This document shows, piece by piece, positions 33,801 through 44,083 of a stretch of DNA of 64,000 nucleotides. The stretch lies in the NCBI GenBank assembly GCA_029817715.1, contig JARUPY010000602.1:3179501-3243500 (forward strand). The letters run 5' to 3'. Origin of the DNA: Melastoma dodecandrum (lineage: Eukaryota; Streptophyta; Magnoliopsida; Myrtales; Melastomataceae). Each line of letters begins with the position of its first letter. Positions within the stretch are counted from its first letter, which is position 1. A program made the position numbers and the translations under genes. The notes beneath the pieces were generated by a model that did no database searches, was not told the DNA's origin, and worked only from the letters and a program-made list of their open reading frames with translations.

Positions 33801-36800
33801 CCACCGTGATGCCTCCCTTCTTAGGTACGCACTGGACTGGACTCACCCATGAACTATCCGAGATCGGATAGATGATTCCTGCATCAAGCCATTTAATGAC
33901 TTCTTTTCTTACCACCTCTTTCATGTGCGGGTTCAGTCGCCGTTGATGCTCGACGGACGCCTTCTTCTCACTGTCCAAGACAATCTTGTGCATGCAAATT
34001 GCTGGACTAATCCCTTTGATGTCCGCAATAGTCCACCCGATGGCTGTTTGGTGCTCCCGAAGCACTCGTAGCAACATCTCTTCCTGTTCGTTAGTCAACG
34101 AAGATGAAATAATAACAGGAAGGGTGTTGTCCTTACCTAAGTAAGAGTACCGTAGGTGATCTGGTAAGGGCTTCAACTCCAACTTCGGGGTCTCTTCGAT
34201 GGAAGGCTTGATGGTGGTTTCAGGTCGGTCAAGAGGTTCCACCCTTTGAAATTGTCGCACAAAGGCCACCTCTTCCTCAGACGTCTCATCAAGGAGTGCA
34301 TCTTCCGTCGATAACTCATAGGCTTCTAGAATAGTCTCGACGGTAACCTCCTCAAGTATGTCCACGTAAGTGCATTCATCAACTTCATTAGGCATCTTCA
34401 TGGCCTTATCCATGTTGAATGTTACCTCTTGGTCGTGGACTCTCATGGTGAGCTCTCCTTTCTGGACATCGATTAATGTCCTCCCCGTTGCTAAGAACGG
34501 TCTTCCCAGGATGATGGGAACCTCCCGGTCCTCCTCGTAATCTAGGATGACGAAGTCCGCGGGGAAGATGAACCTGTCCACTTTCACCAAAACATCTTCC
34601 ACAATACCCTTCGGGTAAGTATAAGACCGGTCAGCTAATTGTAAGGTCAGCGATGTTGGTCTTACCTCTCCGATGTTCAGTTTCTTGAACACCGAAAATG
34701 GCATCAAATTGATGCTCGCCCCTAAATCACATAAAGCATGACCAAAAAAATCAGTCCCAATGTGACAACGGATGGTGAACTTACCAGGATCCTTAAGCTT
34801 TGGCGGTAGTCTCCTTTGAACAATTGCATTGCATTCCTCGGTCAACGAGATCATTTCGTGACCACCAAGCTTCCGCTTCTTTGACAGGATATCCTTCATG
34901 AACTTCACGTAGCTTGGCATTTGCTCGAGCGCCTCCGCGAAAGGGATATTGATCTGCAGCTTTTTAAACACTTCAAGAAACTTTTTGAATTGTTGCTCGT
35001 CAGTGTGCTTCTTTAAACGCTGCGGAAACGGAACTTGAGGAATAATAGGAACTACAGGCATAGGATCAGTACGTACCGGTGTTTCAATACTCTGATGCTC
35101 AGAGTCCTTTCTAGACTCCGTCTCACGTACCTTAGCCTGACGTTTCTCCCTAGCTTGCTCTTTTTCGGCCTCTTGCCGCTCAAACTCCTCTTCCAGGTCC
35201 TTCCCGTTTCGGAGGGTAATAGCACTGCAGTTTTCCCGATTCTTGGGGTTGAGCTCTGTGTTGCTCGGAAACGTCCCCTGCGGTCTTATCACCAATGATC
35301 CTGCTATCTGCCCCATCTGCATCTCGAGCTGCTTGATCGAGGTCGCGTGGTCCTTCAGTATGAGCTCCTGCTGCTTCCTCGTCTCCTCTTGCTGTTTCCG
35401 AACCTCCTCATTGCTAGCCAGAACCTGTCTCAACAAATCTTCAACACTAGACTTAGGTTCACTTACGGGTTGTCGCATCGGTGGTGCAAATCCCGGTGGC
35501 TGGTTTGGTCGCGAAGGCCCGACATCCTGATGCTCCTGATTATTTCTCCACGAGAAATTGGGGTGGTTGCGCCATCCTGGGTTGTACGTGTTGGAGTACG
35601 GGTTATTCCTGTTGGTGCCTCCCACGTAGTTCGCCTCTTCAGCCTCTTGCAATTCCATCACCTGCAAATTAGAACGAGGTGGAGGGTTAGCATTTTGAGT
35701 CGACGTACGCAACGCCGCCATCTCTTTGGTCAGTGTCTCTAGCTGAGCGCTGAGGGCGGTGATAGCGTCTATCTGGTGATGTCCTCCTCCTCTTGCTGGT
35801 GCTCTCCTTTGGCCATTTGTCGCCATCGCCTCGAACAAATCCAGAGCGTCATCCGGTGTCTTGTTCATTATGGTACCTCCTGCGGCTGAATCGATGGTAG
35901 ATTGGAGTTGCTCCGCTAGCCCGTCGTAGAAACTTTGAACCAACATCCACTTGGGGATGTCGTGGTGGGGGCATAGCCTCTGCAGCTCCTTGAATCGATC
36001 CCACGCTTCGTACATGGATTCGCCGGCGAGTTGGCGGAACGAGGTGATGTCGTTCCGTATCTTCACAGTTCGGCTCGGCGGATAGTACTTGGACAGGAAG
36101 TGCTTGCGGAGGTCGTCCCATGAACTGACTGACTCTCCTGGCAGCGAATACAGCCACGCTCTGGCTTTATCTCGAAGCGAGAACGGGAACAGCCGCAACT
36201 TGATTGCTTCTGCTGATACTCCGTGGTACCTGAAAGTGCCACACAAATCCTCAAAACGCGTTAGGTGCCAGTGCGGATCTTCGTTAATTAAACCACCAAA
36301 ATTTGAATTTTCAATCATATGAATAATAGATGGTTTAATTTCAAAAGTATCCGCCTGAATTTCAGGACGGAGGAAACCAGCATGATTCTGCGGCGTCGGC
36401 TGTGCGTAATCCCGCATTGTCCTCGGCGGTTGCTGCGCCGCAATGTTGACGATGTTGTCGTTGTTCGCGTTCGCCATTGTGTCTCTCTGACCCCTTCTCA
36501 AAATCCGAAACGTTCGCTCGATTTCAGGGTCAAAGAGTAGCTCTTTGTCACCTTTGCGATGTTGCATACACCTGCAAAAAGTGAAAAAGAGAATCAGCGA
36601 CTACAATTGAAAATTGCTGAAGAAAATTAGCAAATAAATTCTAAAACTAGTCCCCGGCAACGGCGCCAAAAACTTGTTCGAACCAAATCGCACACGCAAG
36701 TATACGGGTCGCGCAAGTAATATAATGATGAGAAAAAGTATCGTTCCCACGAGGACTAGTTAGAACCTACTGCCGATTACCAGCAAGTCTCAGATTCTAG

Positions 36801-38840
36801 CCGTAAACAGTTAATTGATTTGATGAGTTGATGCAAGTAATTAAAATTGCAGAAAACAAAAGTAAAGCAGTAGTCAATGGAAGAAAACCTCAGGACTATG
36901 AATCCCCTATCGTTTCGTCAGTTATCCGCACTCTCTTCCTCAATTCATTCGGTTTCTGCGTTTACTAACCGCAATTCCTAAATAGTCGTTATACCTCTCT
37001 CGAGTGTGTAACGGTGAATCAGCGAACACTCATAAACCTATATCTCTACAGCGTGTTATGAGTATCTACGATTCCTTAAACTCCAATTGCTAATCGGTTA
37101 CCCACGAGTGTATATCTCTATACTCTCTAATTAACCCGATCTCTCGGCCTTAACTCAGGCTACGTTTCCTCTCTTCTAATCCTAAGTCTCTCTCGAGTTC
37201 ACTTAGCGATAAGGAATCAAACAAACCGGCGATCAACCCGATAAGTAGGCAATGCACACAAGGAAACGTAAGAAAACGCAGAAACTTCATAAATTAAATC
37301 TGAAAAGAGCGTAGACAACCGACTACGCGAATTGGTTCATCACAATCCTATAAAGCAAATTAGTTCGACATCGGAAACATCACGAAAACTCAGAAACTAA
37401 AGGAAGACATGGAGAACTCCCTCAAGATCTTCAATTCTCCGTTTCCAGCCGTCAAGGGGTGTCTGAGAGATATCCCTAAACCGAGTCCTAACAAAGGTTT
37501 TTATACTAAGACTTCTAAGGAAATAATAAAGGAAACCAAATAAAATATCTCAAGTTGATCATCGTCCGGCGCGGCCGCACAGGCCTTTGGTGCGGCCGCA
37601 CCTCCGCCACTGTGATGTCCGTCTTCCACCTCGACCGGTGCGGCCGCACCTCATGTTCTGCCTCTTAGCTCCTCTTCTAATCCTCCTGGTGCGGCCGCAT
37701 CTCCAGTTAGTGCGGCCGCACCTTGCATTCTGCTCATCTCGTCCTCCCTTTGCTCTTCATGTGCGGCCGCATCTCTGCTTGGTGCGGCCGCACCCTCACG
37801 TCTGTCCATTCCTCCTCCATTTATACGGCTTCCTCCTCATGGATTTCGCTCCGTATCACTCGTTTCCCTACAAAACAACATATACGTGCACACTCCAAAA
37901 CAAACCATGAGAAACGCACAAACGAGACTAAACAATGGAAACTAACATCGAATTTGTTCTAAAATGTGATTTGTAACTCTAATTTCTTAGAGTTATCAGA
38001 AACCAACTTGCTCAAGTGACTCAAGTGTACAAAGTTTGCCTGCAGCTCCTTGTCCTGTTAAGGAAGCATGAATGAGATCTTCAAATCCGACTGGTGGGCA
38101 ACCAAAGAAATATTAATTATTTAAATATTCACTCATCATCACCTCAAGCCTGTTCTCCCAGTTTTTTCCATAAGCAAGACTTAATATTGGGCCAGATTTG
38201 ACAATAAAATGTGGAATCTCTTTGAAAAAATCCACCATACTGCAAAACAAAATAAACAATTATGACATTGAAATGTGCTCCATTGTACACAACAGAACTT
38301 TTATACAGAGACTTCCACATTGAGCATATACTTAAGTTCTGCAGCTTTAAGTATATGATAAAGATTAAACCCACTACAGGAGTTCCTCCGCTCTTTGCTC
38401 CCTTCAGTTAGCCTGCCAATAGAGTACAACACAAACGCACACCAATAGCGCACTGCTTCTTCTCCCGGTCTATCCGTTCATAAATCAACAACAAAAATAC
38501 CAAAAGAACAACCACAAACCATATGGAGAAGAGAACACCCCATACCGTTCCACCTCCAAAGACAGATGTATTGGCCAACAACAGATGCTTGGTATCTCTA
38601 AAGAGATTCAGTGACGATGAATAAGTGGCCTCATCCAAGAGTAATTTATTCTGCAAAAGTACAGAAAAAGCAACTTCAAGAATCCCTCAAGATATACAAA
38701 ATCACATTAAACTGAAAAAGGTTGCAGATAAGTCACCTTGCATAGCTCCATGAACTCAGCTCCAAGACATCAGCACGGCTGGAACAGGTGCGTGTCTCAT
38801 TAGGACTTGGGGTGGAGACAGAAGGCCTACTTTCTCCCAT
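22957..38840 (-). CDS. RBR1: Retinoblastoma-related protein (RBR), gene with frame breaks and an LTR element in one intron
   Basis: Plant pocket protein that represses E2F targets and controls the G1/S step. Seventeen or more exons. N-terminal exons are at about 38,840-38,737, 38,650-38,546, 38,469-38,332, 38,239-38,143 and 38,054-38,008. After the 11 kb retrotransposon come 26,798-26,600, 26,466-26,400, 26,298-26,119, 26,017-25,827, the large pocket-A exon 25,736-24,874, then 24,683-24,521, 24,438-24,369, 24,218-24,042, 23,954-23,835, 23,747-23,606, 23,519 to about 23,412, 23,323-23,208 and 23,128-22,957. Signature blocks are [62 protein letters not shown] and LPDMSPKK. Frame is lost in exon 1 (104 bases, one short), exon 3 (one extra), and at the end of the pocket-A exon (863 bases, stop just before the donor). 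Identity is certain; functionality is not. Confidence 0.85.
26965..28308 (-). repeat. 3' LTR (element orientation)
   Basis: 1344 bp. Its high-coordinate end reads TGATAACTC in element orientation and its low end ends GAACA. A TATAAAAA box is at 27,795-27,788. Eight palindromic cores (27,860-28,101), two of them with a single C-to-T change, lie upstream of it. Confidence 0.95.
27860..28101. repeat. Paired GCGGCCGC palindrome array in the 3' LTR
   Basis: Core starts at 27,860, 27,881, 27,929, 27,950, 28,001, 28,022, 28,073 and 28,094. Partners are 21 bp apart in all four pairs; pairs repeat every 69-72 bp. Consensus left partner GTGCGGCCGCAT, right partner GTGCGGCCGCAC. The cores at 27,929 and 28,073 have one C-to-T change each. 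Confidence 0.95.
28309..29377. other. Retrotransposon 3' untranslated region with polypurine tract
   Basis: Non-coding stretch between the second ORF and the 3' LTR. In element orientation it ends in the purine tract GGTTTGGGGGTG at 28,320-28,309, right against the LTR, the plus-strand primer. Confidence 0.7.
29378..30490 (-). CDS. Second ORF of the Athila-like element (putative plant transposon protein)
   Basis: An intact 370-codon ORF downstream of gag-pol. The likely real start is the internal MAPKKKARV. It has a basic, nuclear-signal-like N-terminus, a globular central part ([46 protein letters not shown]) and an acidic tail ([19 protein letters not shown]). The central part matches the domain known as putative plant transposon protein, common as the 3' ORF of Athila-related elements. 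No signal peptide or clear membrane helix is seen, so an envelope role is not supported. Function unknown. Confidence 0.7.
   Translation of the reverse strand: MIVIMAPKKKARVIEHPPARGRARGGMTEAAETRYREDLVNRTLNVERGLDYSSGHMYDFRHTISLLHWEKFVESPAAFVVPVVREFYAIAGTMDRGTMVVPVRGKDVCFSAAAITELYNLPYIAQDEFYPTVNAHFDAPAILGRLTIPGSSWTLSKSTQQPISLLNTNLKPEARLWLQFISSRLMPAMHTTKVTKERAVLVYCILECKQMDVTSLISHMLTTSLQDPNLGIWFPATIFQLCKRAGVLWDAREEVKHIPRELNYSTLVSMEQAYERTHGLASSDDEGMALAPVPAHPSSSAAAPPPRATTEDGFQQEMRRFMRSQRAFNRYQMDFNRCVAAHMNMDIDDLSEPDDQDSPNGGDTSGSAEF
30799..30855. repeat. (ATT)n microsatellite
   Basis: About 18 ATT units, with one interruption near the end, inside the retrotransposon between the second ORF and the palindrome array. 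Confidence 0.95.
30862..31054. repeat. Internal paired GCGGCCGC palindrome array
   Basis: Cores start at 30,862/30,883, 30,926/30,947, 30,981/31,002 and a single at 31,047. Partner spacing is 21 bp in every pair, as in the LTRs, although the distance between pairs (64 and 55 bp) differs. One core (30,926) has a C-to-T change. It lies 370-560 bp upstream of the second ORF in element orientation. Confidence 0.95.
31285..36567 (-). CDS. Gag-pol polyprotein of the Athila-like element, intact
   Basis: One uninterrupted 1760-codon ORF. Rough domain order: Gag at residues 85-250 ([32 protein letters not shown]); a gag tail with [19 protein letters not shown]; aspartic protease near 600-730 ([17 protein letters not shown], where DLGAS replaces DTGAS as in related elements); RT near 880-1100 with [22 protein letters not shown] and FMDD; RNase H near 1150-1290 ([14 protein letters not shown]); integrase with HHGGHKT...CDRCQ zinc motif and DDE core ([19 protein letters not shown]). 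Gag lacks a CCHC knuckle. Intact reading frame and close LTRs suggest recent, possibly autonomous, activity. Confidence 0.95.
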   Translation of the reverse strand: MQHRKGDKELLFDPEIERTFRILRRGQRDTMANANNDNIVNIAAQQPPRTMRDYAQPTPQNHAGFLRPEIQADTFEIKPSIIHMIENSNFGGLINEDPHWHLTRFEDLCGTFRYHGVSAEAIKLRLFPFSLRDKARAWLYSLPGESVSSWDDLRKHFLSKYYPPSRTVKIRNDITSFRQLAGESMYEAWDRFKELQRLCPHHDIPKWMLVQSFYDGLAEQLQSTIDSAAGGTIMNKTPDDALDLFEAMATNGQRRAPARGGGHHQIDAITALSAQLETLTKEMAALRTSTQNANPPPRSNLQVMELQEAEEANYVGGTNRNNPYSNTYNPGWRNHPNFSWRNNQEHQDVGPSRPNQPPGFAPPMRQPVSEPKSSVEDLLRQVLASNEEVRKQQEETRKQQELILKDHATSIKQLEMQMGQIAGSLVIRPQGTFPSNTELNPKNRENCSAITLRNGKDLEEEFERQEAEKEQAREKRQAKVRETESRKDSEHQSIETPVRTDPMPVVPIIPQVPFPQRLKKHTDEQQFKKFLEVFKKLQINIPFAEALEQMPSYVKFMKDILSKKRKLGGHEMISLTEECNAIVQRRLPPKLKDPGKFTIRCHIGTDFFGHALCDLGASINLMPFSVFKKLNIGEVRPTSLTLQLADRSYTYPKGIVEDVLVKVDRFIFPADFVILDYEEDREVPIILGRPFLATGRTLIDVQKGELTMRVHDQEVTFNMDKAMKMPNEVDECTYVDILEEVTVETILEAYELSTEDALLDETSEEEVAFVRQFQRVEPLDRPETTIKPSIEETPKLELKPLPDHLRYSYLGKDNTLPVIISSSLTNEQEEMLLRVLREHQTAIGWTIADIKGISPAICMHKIVLDSEKKASVEHQRRLNPHMKEVVRKEVIKWLDAGIIYPISDSSWVSPVQCVPKKGGITVVENSKNELTPTRTVTGWRICMDYRKLNAATCKDHFPLPFIDQMLDRLAGKSFYCFLDGYSGYNQIAIAPEDQEKTTFTCSYGTFAFRRMPFGLCNAPATFQRCMQAIFSDMIEKTIEVFMDDFSVFGLSFTNCLDNLAAVLARCERTNLILNWEKCHFMVREGIVLGHRISESGIEVDKAKVETIEKLPPPTSVKGVRSFLGHAGFYRRFIKDFSKITKPLCNLLEKDAPFLFDGKCMEAFHTLKERLVSSPIIVAPDWNLPFELMCDASDLAVGAVLGQKKDRHFRAIYYASRTLDSAQVNYTTTEKEMLAIVFAFDKFRPYLIGSSVIVHTDHAAIRYLISKADSKPRLIRWVLLLQEFDFTIVDRKGSENQVADHLSRLEEGTTSTTLSTLINDSFPDEQLFAVEVAAPWYADYVNYIVANIFPPDMSSQQRKRFVHDVKFYMWDEPLLFRKCADQVIRRCVPEEEIRPILEQCHASPYGGHHGGHKTVAKVLQSGFYWPSLFKDAYSFVAQCDRCQRVGNISRRDEMPLNSILEVELFDVWGIDFMGPFIDSFKNKYILVAVDYVSKWVEAIALPTNDARGVLKFLRQIFTRFGTPRAIISDGGAHFCNNKFNALMRKYGVKHKVALPYHPQTCGQVEVSNREIKRILEKTVSVNRKDWSTKLDDALWAYRTAFKTPIGTSPYKLVYGKACHLPVELEHKAYWAVQKLNMDPSAAGEQRLLQLNEMEEFRKDAYENARIYKEKTKIWHDRRLKDRKFSPGQIVLLFNSRLRLFPGKLKSRWSGPFQITQVLPFGVLELVGTDDSNRFKVNASRVKAYMGGVVHRDPGTLAMEDA
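36651..36668 (-). other. Primer binding site, tRNA-Asp type
   Basis: TGGCGCCGTTGCCGGGGA on the minus strand, six bases after the 5' LTR, is the complement of the 3' end of plant tRNA-Asp (GUC). Confidence 0.9.
37498..37505 (-). promoter_or_regulatory. LTR TATA box
   Basis: TATAAAAA on the minus strand, 66 bp downstream of the last palindrome of the array. The other LTR has the same arrangement. Confidence 0.6.
37571..37791. repeat. Paired GCGGCCGC palindrome array in the 5' LTR (U3)
   Basis: Seven perfect cores at 37,571/37,592, 37,640 (partner deleted), 37,691/37,712 and 37,763/37,784. Pair spacing 21 bp. In element orientation the array lies upstream of the TATA box, so it occupies the enhancer part of U3. 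Confidence 0.95.
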
Positions 38841-39605
38841 ATCAACAAGACTCAGCTATGCTATCCTGATTAAAACCATAGTTGAGAAAAAATAATCAGA
38901 AAAAATTGCCATTGCCAAAACAAGGGCTGGCTTATTCGAAGACGCCAACTAGGGCACAGTAACCCCACAAAAAGGAGGAAGCCCTATGCAGTAAAAACCC
39001 ACTATGGGTAGCTCAAAAGGTTCCACAGAAAACAGAATATACTCTCCTCGGGGAAACCACACCCACCAAACTAGAAGCGGGCACCAAAGCCGCCGCAAGC
39101 GTACCCTCTCTTTCACTTCCAGACCTATGGATCAGCCTAATCATAACACAACGGAGCATCTCGAAGCAACCAAATACAAATAAAAATCAAATCGGAACTC
39201 CCCCAACAATCCAAACAACCAAAAGAAAAAATAAACGGGAATCCGGGTAACATAATTCAGGACCGTAACTTAGTAGAGGACGCCCGCTGAGACAGACAGA
39301 ACCCCGAGGTGGGAAAGAAGGGTGCTTTCTGCAAGTTTGTAGCTTTGGGGAATTTTTTTTTTTGGTAAGTAGCTTGGGGGAAAAAATTGGGTATTGGGGT
39401 TTGGGGTCTCGCCTAGGGTTGTTGAAGGAAATGGCGGGAAAGAAAGAGGGGGACCGTTTGGTTTTAGCGGAAGATGAAGTGTCAGTTCATCTCAATGGGC
39501 TGAAATGTTGGGTTTATGTTAATGGGCTGGATGATCGATTTGTAGGCCCGCATTGAAACAATGTTTTGTGATCGGCTATCAAGTTCACCTTACCGCCTGA
39601 AAGAT
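38841..39605. other. Upstream region of RBR, 3' flank of the BRCT gene
   Basis: Probable RBR 5' leader and promoter. A plus-strand frame at 39,431-39,556 (MAGKKEGDRLVL) has no recognisable homologue. Confidence 0.4.
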
Positions 39606-42600
39606 TCAGCAGGATCGCTCGAGCCAGCTTTCCTTGAATGGAGAAAGGAGCTCTCCAGAATACAAGCATGCGATGAGCCAGCTTGATGGCTGCACGGAAA
39701 GATTTTAAGCAGATCAGGAGGAGATATAAGCTGGCGTAAAGGCTGATTTCATGCTGCTTGATTAGTGCTTTAAACAAGTAGTCGAAACTGACCATCATGA
39801 CTATCTCCCTTTCCACAGCACATTGATGCAGGTGACGTGAAGGCCTCTTATCAAGCTCGGTGACGATGATTCCAGTGGACAGCTTCCCGTCGTCAAGCCT
39901 CTGGATCAGTTGGTGAAGATTTCCATAAGCCTCCCCCCCTCCATGCTGGAACAGAAAAAGTAAATTAGAGTGTTTCAGCATATATACCATTCCTGGTAAT
40001 ATGGATCGCTTTAAAAACTCAAAAACTGAAAGTGATGGCTAAACCTTGATCACTTTAGAGTATTTCATAAAGAAACCTCTCTTTCCATGGAGAACAAATC
40101 CTACTCTGGAAAAGATACATCCAGCACTACAGCTGCGAAAAGACTTCGCCTCAATAATCAAAGTGTCTCTACGGTCGGGCAGAATCTGGTAACTGCAACA
40201 AAGACAAGTTGCAGCATATCCGCTGTTACTGAAGTATCTCAATTCTTTCTACGAGACTGCAACTATACTATTGGGATGCAGTTTAACCACAAAGCTGACA
40301 CAGAACTATATTATTTTTCTGTTCACCAACCATGATGATTTTCTAGTACTCATTTCAGTTTTTCTTTGCTCTGGCAAATCTAAAATTTGACAAAAATTGA
40401 TGAACAGAGTCGATGTCTGACGTCACAAGGCCAACTCAAGCACCTTGAAAGATTTTCAATAGCTTGGCATGCGGAGTTTAATGGAGTGCATAAAAATGTT
40501 TAACGTCAATGACAGAGAATGAATCTTACAGCAGAGTCTATGAAACATAAAACAAAGCGGCAAGCTGAAAATGTGTATAATGATCTGATATCTAGCAGAA
40601 TATATGCCATATAAAAAGTGGGTCAAAACTGTAAACGAGCATTTCTATGAAAGGTAAATATAGGATGCTTAAAATTTCCAGCTGGGTAGAATTAGGAACT
40701 CACTCTTCAGGTGGCAAGGTACATCCTGCAGCAATTGAGTCCATAATCCAAGAGAGTTTTAGTAGAAGTGCTCCTACAGCACAACCGTACAAGAACTTTG
40801 TAGTCTTCAGCTGAGGAAGGATAAAAATCAACTTAAAATATGTATTCTTCTCCGAGGATGAGTCAGACCTGGTGTTCATCATATCTACTAAGTTAATCAT
40901 CAGTGAAAGCAGAAAAAACCTCGAAAACACAAACCTTCTTGGGTGATACGACCACAAGGCACTTCTCGAAAATAACATTTGAAGCACTCTTTCCCCTCAT
41001 ATTAATGGATGGAACATCAAAGATAACTACTCCACCATGTTTATGAATCAATGCTTCAATTTCCTTCTCGCGGCATCTCGAAAATCCCGTGAGCAGGAAC
41101 CCTATGCCGTCAAATAGCAATGGAGTTGCATAACTGCTTATCACTCTTGCGAGATTCTTCATATCTTGATCCGCTTGAGAATCATAATGGTTTGGTCTTT
41201 TAGCTGATCTTTTAACCATGCCTAGATAATATCTAGTAGACTTAGAAGCAACCCAAAAATAAAAAAATAAAGAGGAATTGATAAAAACGTCTTAGCTTAC
41301 ATTTGTTGTGAACTGATAAAACTTCTCCTGAATGCTTACTTACTGGAATCTCCATATCAACTCCTGAGAACCTAACACGTTTTCTTGGAGCTTTGCGAAA
41401 TTTAAGATAGTTATGTGGAAGCTTTATCTGAAGAAACTTTTTTCTCCGGCAAATCTTGATTGAATTTGGTGGAGTAAGGATTAACTTCTCTTCATCCCTC
41501 TGAGAGCAAAGATGCATTTTTATATCACCTGTGATGTGTGGTAGCTTTCTTTCTTGTTTCTCATAAAGCAAAAGGTTGGCAGCATCTTTCATGCAGTCAC
41601 CAGAAATGCTCTCGTTGAGCAAAATTTTCCCAGTTGAATGCTTAATATTGTTAAGATCATCAACATCCACATTGGCCCCTGCAGAGGTGCCTTCACCAAA
41701 CAACTTTCCGGTCAATCTCCTATTATAATTATACGAATCTGTGGGAGGTGTGGATCCCGAATAACCCGGTAAAATAGGAACATTCTCCAGCCTGTTCTCG
41801 CGGCTAGATGAGACCACACTAAATGTCTTCAAAGATAAGAAGCTCCTTCGATATCCTGTCTGGTTGTGGTAATCGTCTTCCGGTTCCAAGGAGTCTTTTG
41901 CAATATCATTTCTTTCTCGAGTAGTTTTGGGTAAGTTTCCTGACCCAAACAGGGCTTGTGGATCACTCGAATTTTCTAAAGTACCTCTACATGCCGGCAG
42001 CCTCAGCATGTCATTCATTTCATTAGGAATGCTGCAAGGAACAACTGAACAAAGAGGATCCGCCAAAGAAGTGCATGATGATCCCACCACTTCTTGAGAA
42101 AAAGCCATGCAGTTACTGGTCACATCGTGGGGATCATGGAGAAACACGTGTACTTCTGAAGTTTCTCCAATATATGATCCAGGATTGTGGGCTTCAGAAT
42201 TCTGATCTTGAGCAACATCAGCTGATTCTGATAAAAAGCTTGTTTCACATACAAAAAGCTTGGGAATACAAATTGTCATATTCTGCTTTTCCCGAACAGC
42301 TGCATCCATTCCCTTGCAGTTTCAAGCATTAAAGGCAGTAAGACACATTTGAAATCATATTTCCAGTTCAAGGTTAAAATAGAGTAACAGGCATACAAGA
42401 CAACTGAGAAATGTATCATACCTTCTCGTTCAGTAAAAGTAGAGAGCCTTTTGAAGGTAGCTCTTTGCAAACATCACTTGTTATTTGACAGTTGATAGAT
42501 TCTAGAACAAAATTCTCTTTTGGCTGTTCTTCAAAAGGTATTGCAGCAAGTGAATCGCTCAGCCCGGAGCTCCCACGATCTCCACACTTTGTATCCAGGC

Positions 42601-44083
42601 ATTTTTGTTCCCAGTCAATCGTGTTTAGAATTTTTGCTACTGGAGTTTCCTGGACTTGAGAAACATCAGCATCACGAATTTCACTCTCATCTGGGATAAC
42701 CATGGGGAATCCTACGTCTTTAAAAGCATCCAACATTGTCAAATCATCCAAGTCCCTTAGAGAATCATCTGCGCAAGCATCCTCCATCAAGACATCATAT
42801 GTGTCATCAATCTCTTGAAGTCGTGCTTCTTTAACTCGCATTACAACTTCCATAACAGATTCCATGGGCAATGGTCTAACAGCTGGCTCAGATTCCACCA
42901 ATTCATGAATAACAACAGCTTCAGATGCTGCAATGGACAATTCTATGGAGGCATCTAGATCATCATCTTTTACATGACTTCTTGGCTTCCTACAGGAGTT
43001 GCTCTTTGCAGATGTCTTAGCTGACGGCTGGGATGTACTTCTATATTTCTCGACTGGAAAATCTTTAGATGATCGAATCAGCTTGTCTACTTCATCCGTA
43101 GCTTGACTCTCACTCCTCTGTGACGAACCCGTAAAAGAGAGGCGCAGATAGAAGTGATTTTCCTGAAAAATGAACTATCATGAATTGCCATAGCAGCAAC
43201 TGGACTGCCACTGAGGGAAAGAAGCAGCTACCTCAGAAAAACTCAATGCTTCTTTCTAAGTAATCTGCTTGATGCATAATTAGAAACTAATACATCCTGG
43301 TTAATAGCAGAAAGAGGAGTGCATTTATGTCATGCATGTTGTCGAAGTCTTTGCAAATCCTAATACTAGAGTGGTTCAACTATATGCCACTTTCTAAGAC
43401 AGGATAAGGAGGCATGTTCCCTTGTCCCCAACATATGGAACCCGTAAGACATGCTACAGGACACTGCTGTCTGTGGCGTTGAAGAAAGATAACAACGTCG
43501 TAGTATTGACGTAGCAAGGCAGTTAAGAATGGACTTACTTTCGCAGGGCATGGGCTAAATTTAATCGGCGAACTATCTTCTCCAGACAGAAACAGCTGAA
43601 AATCCTCGCATCTTGCTTCATCATTCCGTTGAGGGCCCTCGAGATTTCCTCCGTCAACAATCCTCTGGGAGAGAGGCACAAACTGTCAATGAAAGACATG
43701 TTGTCAGAACAAATCTCCGCACATTTTCACCGAAATCTTACCGACAGCTTCAAGGACAAATTGCACAAAGACACCCCCGAAAGTAGCAATCCTCATCAGT
43801 CCACCTGACCCTAAAAGGAACTAGCAAGACAATATGGAATCCATGAAGTGACAAAGAGAGACAATCACCTCCGGCGGCCGCTCGCATTCATTTCCGTCAC
43901 CAAGGGGTTGAGAATGACGCTGTTCAAGCCAATCCGGCAACCAAATGAAATCCTTCGAGAAAAGGAAAACGCAAGCAGATTAAACCGTCGACCCAACAAC
44001 AGGAAAGGGGACAAAATCAAAGAGCCGGCCGAAACCTCGGAGAACTGAGGAGGTCGGAAATCGAAGCGAGTCGTCGAGTCCAT
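39606..44083 (-). CDS. BRCT-domain protein, plant-specific, tandem C-terminal BRCT
   Basis: Putative nuclear DNA-damage or chromatin protein. Ten exons, all in frame: 44,083-44,036; 43,952-43,869; 43,682-43,539; 43,162-42,422; 42,312-41,301; 41,221-40,935; 40,810-40,704; 40,192-40,045; 39,945-39,793; 39,689-39,606. Together about 935 residues. The N-terminus has MDSTTRFDFRPPQFSE and DFIWLPDWLEQ, a motif shared with plant BRCT proteins of the At4g03130 type. The middle is long, acidic and Ser-rich, with KRVRFSGVDMEIPV near its end. A BRCT repeat starts near residue 715 (LLFDGIGFLLTGFSRCREKE, HGGVVIFDVP), ending with KLSWIMDSIAAG. A second follows (SRVGFVLHGKRGFF, HGGGEAYGNL, PSSWLIACLYSGELLS). 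Biochemical role not established by sequence. Confidence 0.85.

Larger units (their letters stand above)
26965..37998 (-). mobile_element. Athila-like Ty3/gypsy LTR retrotransposon, full length, 11.0 kb
   Basis: Bounded by near-identical LTRs of 1344 and 1324 bp that start TG and end CA in element orientation, with a 5-bp target duplication GAAAC at 26,960-26,964 and 37,999-38,003. A tRNA-Asp primer site and a purine tract (GGTTTGGGGGTG) sit inside the LTRs. Gag-pol is one intact ORF; a second intact ORF follows. The LTRs differ by a few dozen substitutions and a 21-bp deletion, so insertion is recent. tRNA-Asp priming, gag with [11 protein letters not shown], and an extra 3' ORF point to the Athila/Tat branch. 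It lies in an RBR intron, same strand as the gene. Confidence 0.95.
36675..37998 (-). repeat. 5' LTR (element orientation)
   Basis: 1324 bp, almost identical to the copy at 26,965-28,308. It lacks 21 bp in the palindrome array that the other LTR keeps. Confidence 0.95.

Noticed and set aside
39362..39556. Small plus-strand ORF between RBR and the BRCT gene
   Set aside because: No recognisable homologue or domain and it overlaps the BRCT 3' flank; short frames of this size are expected by chance.
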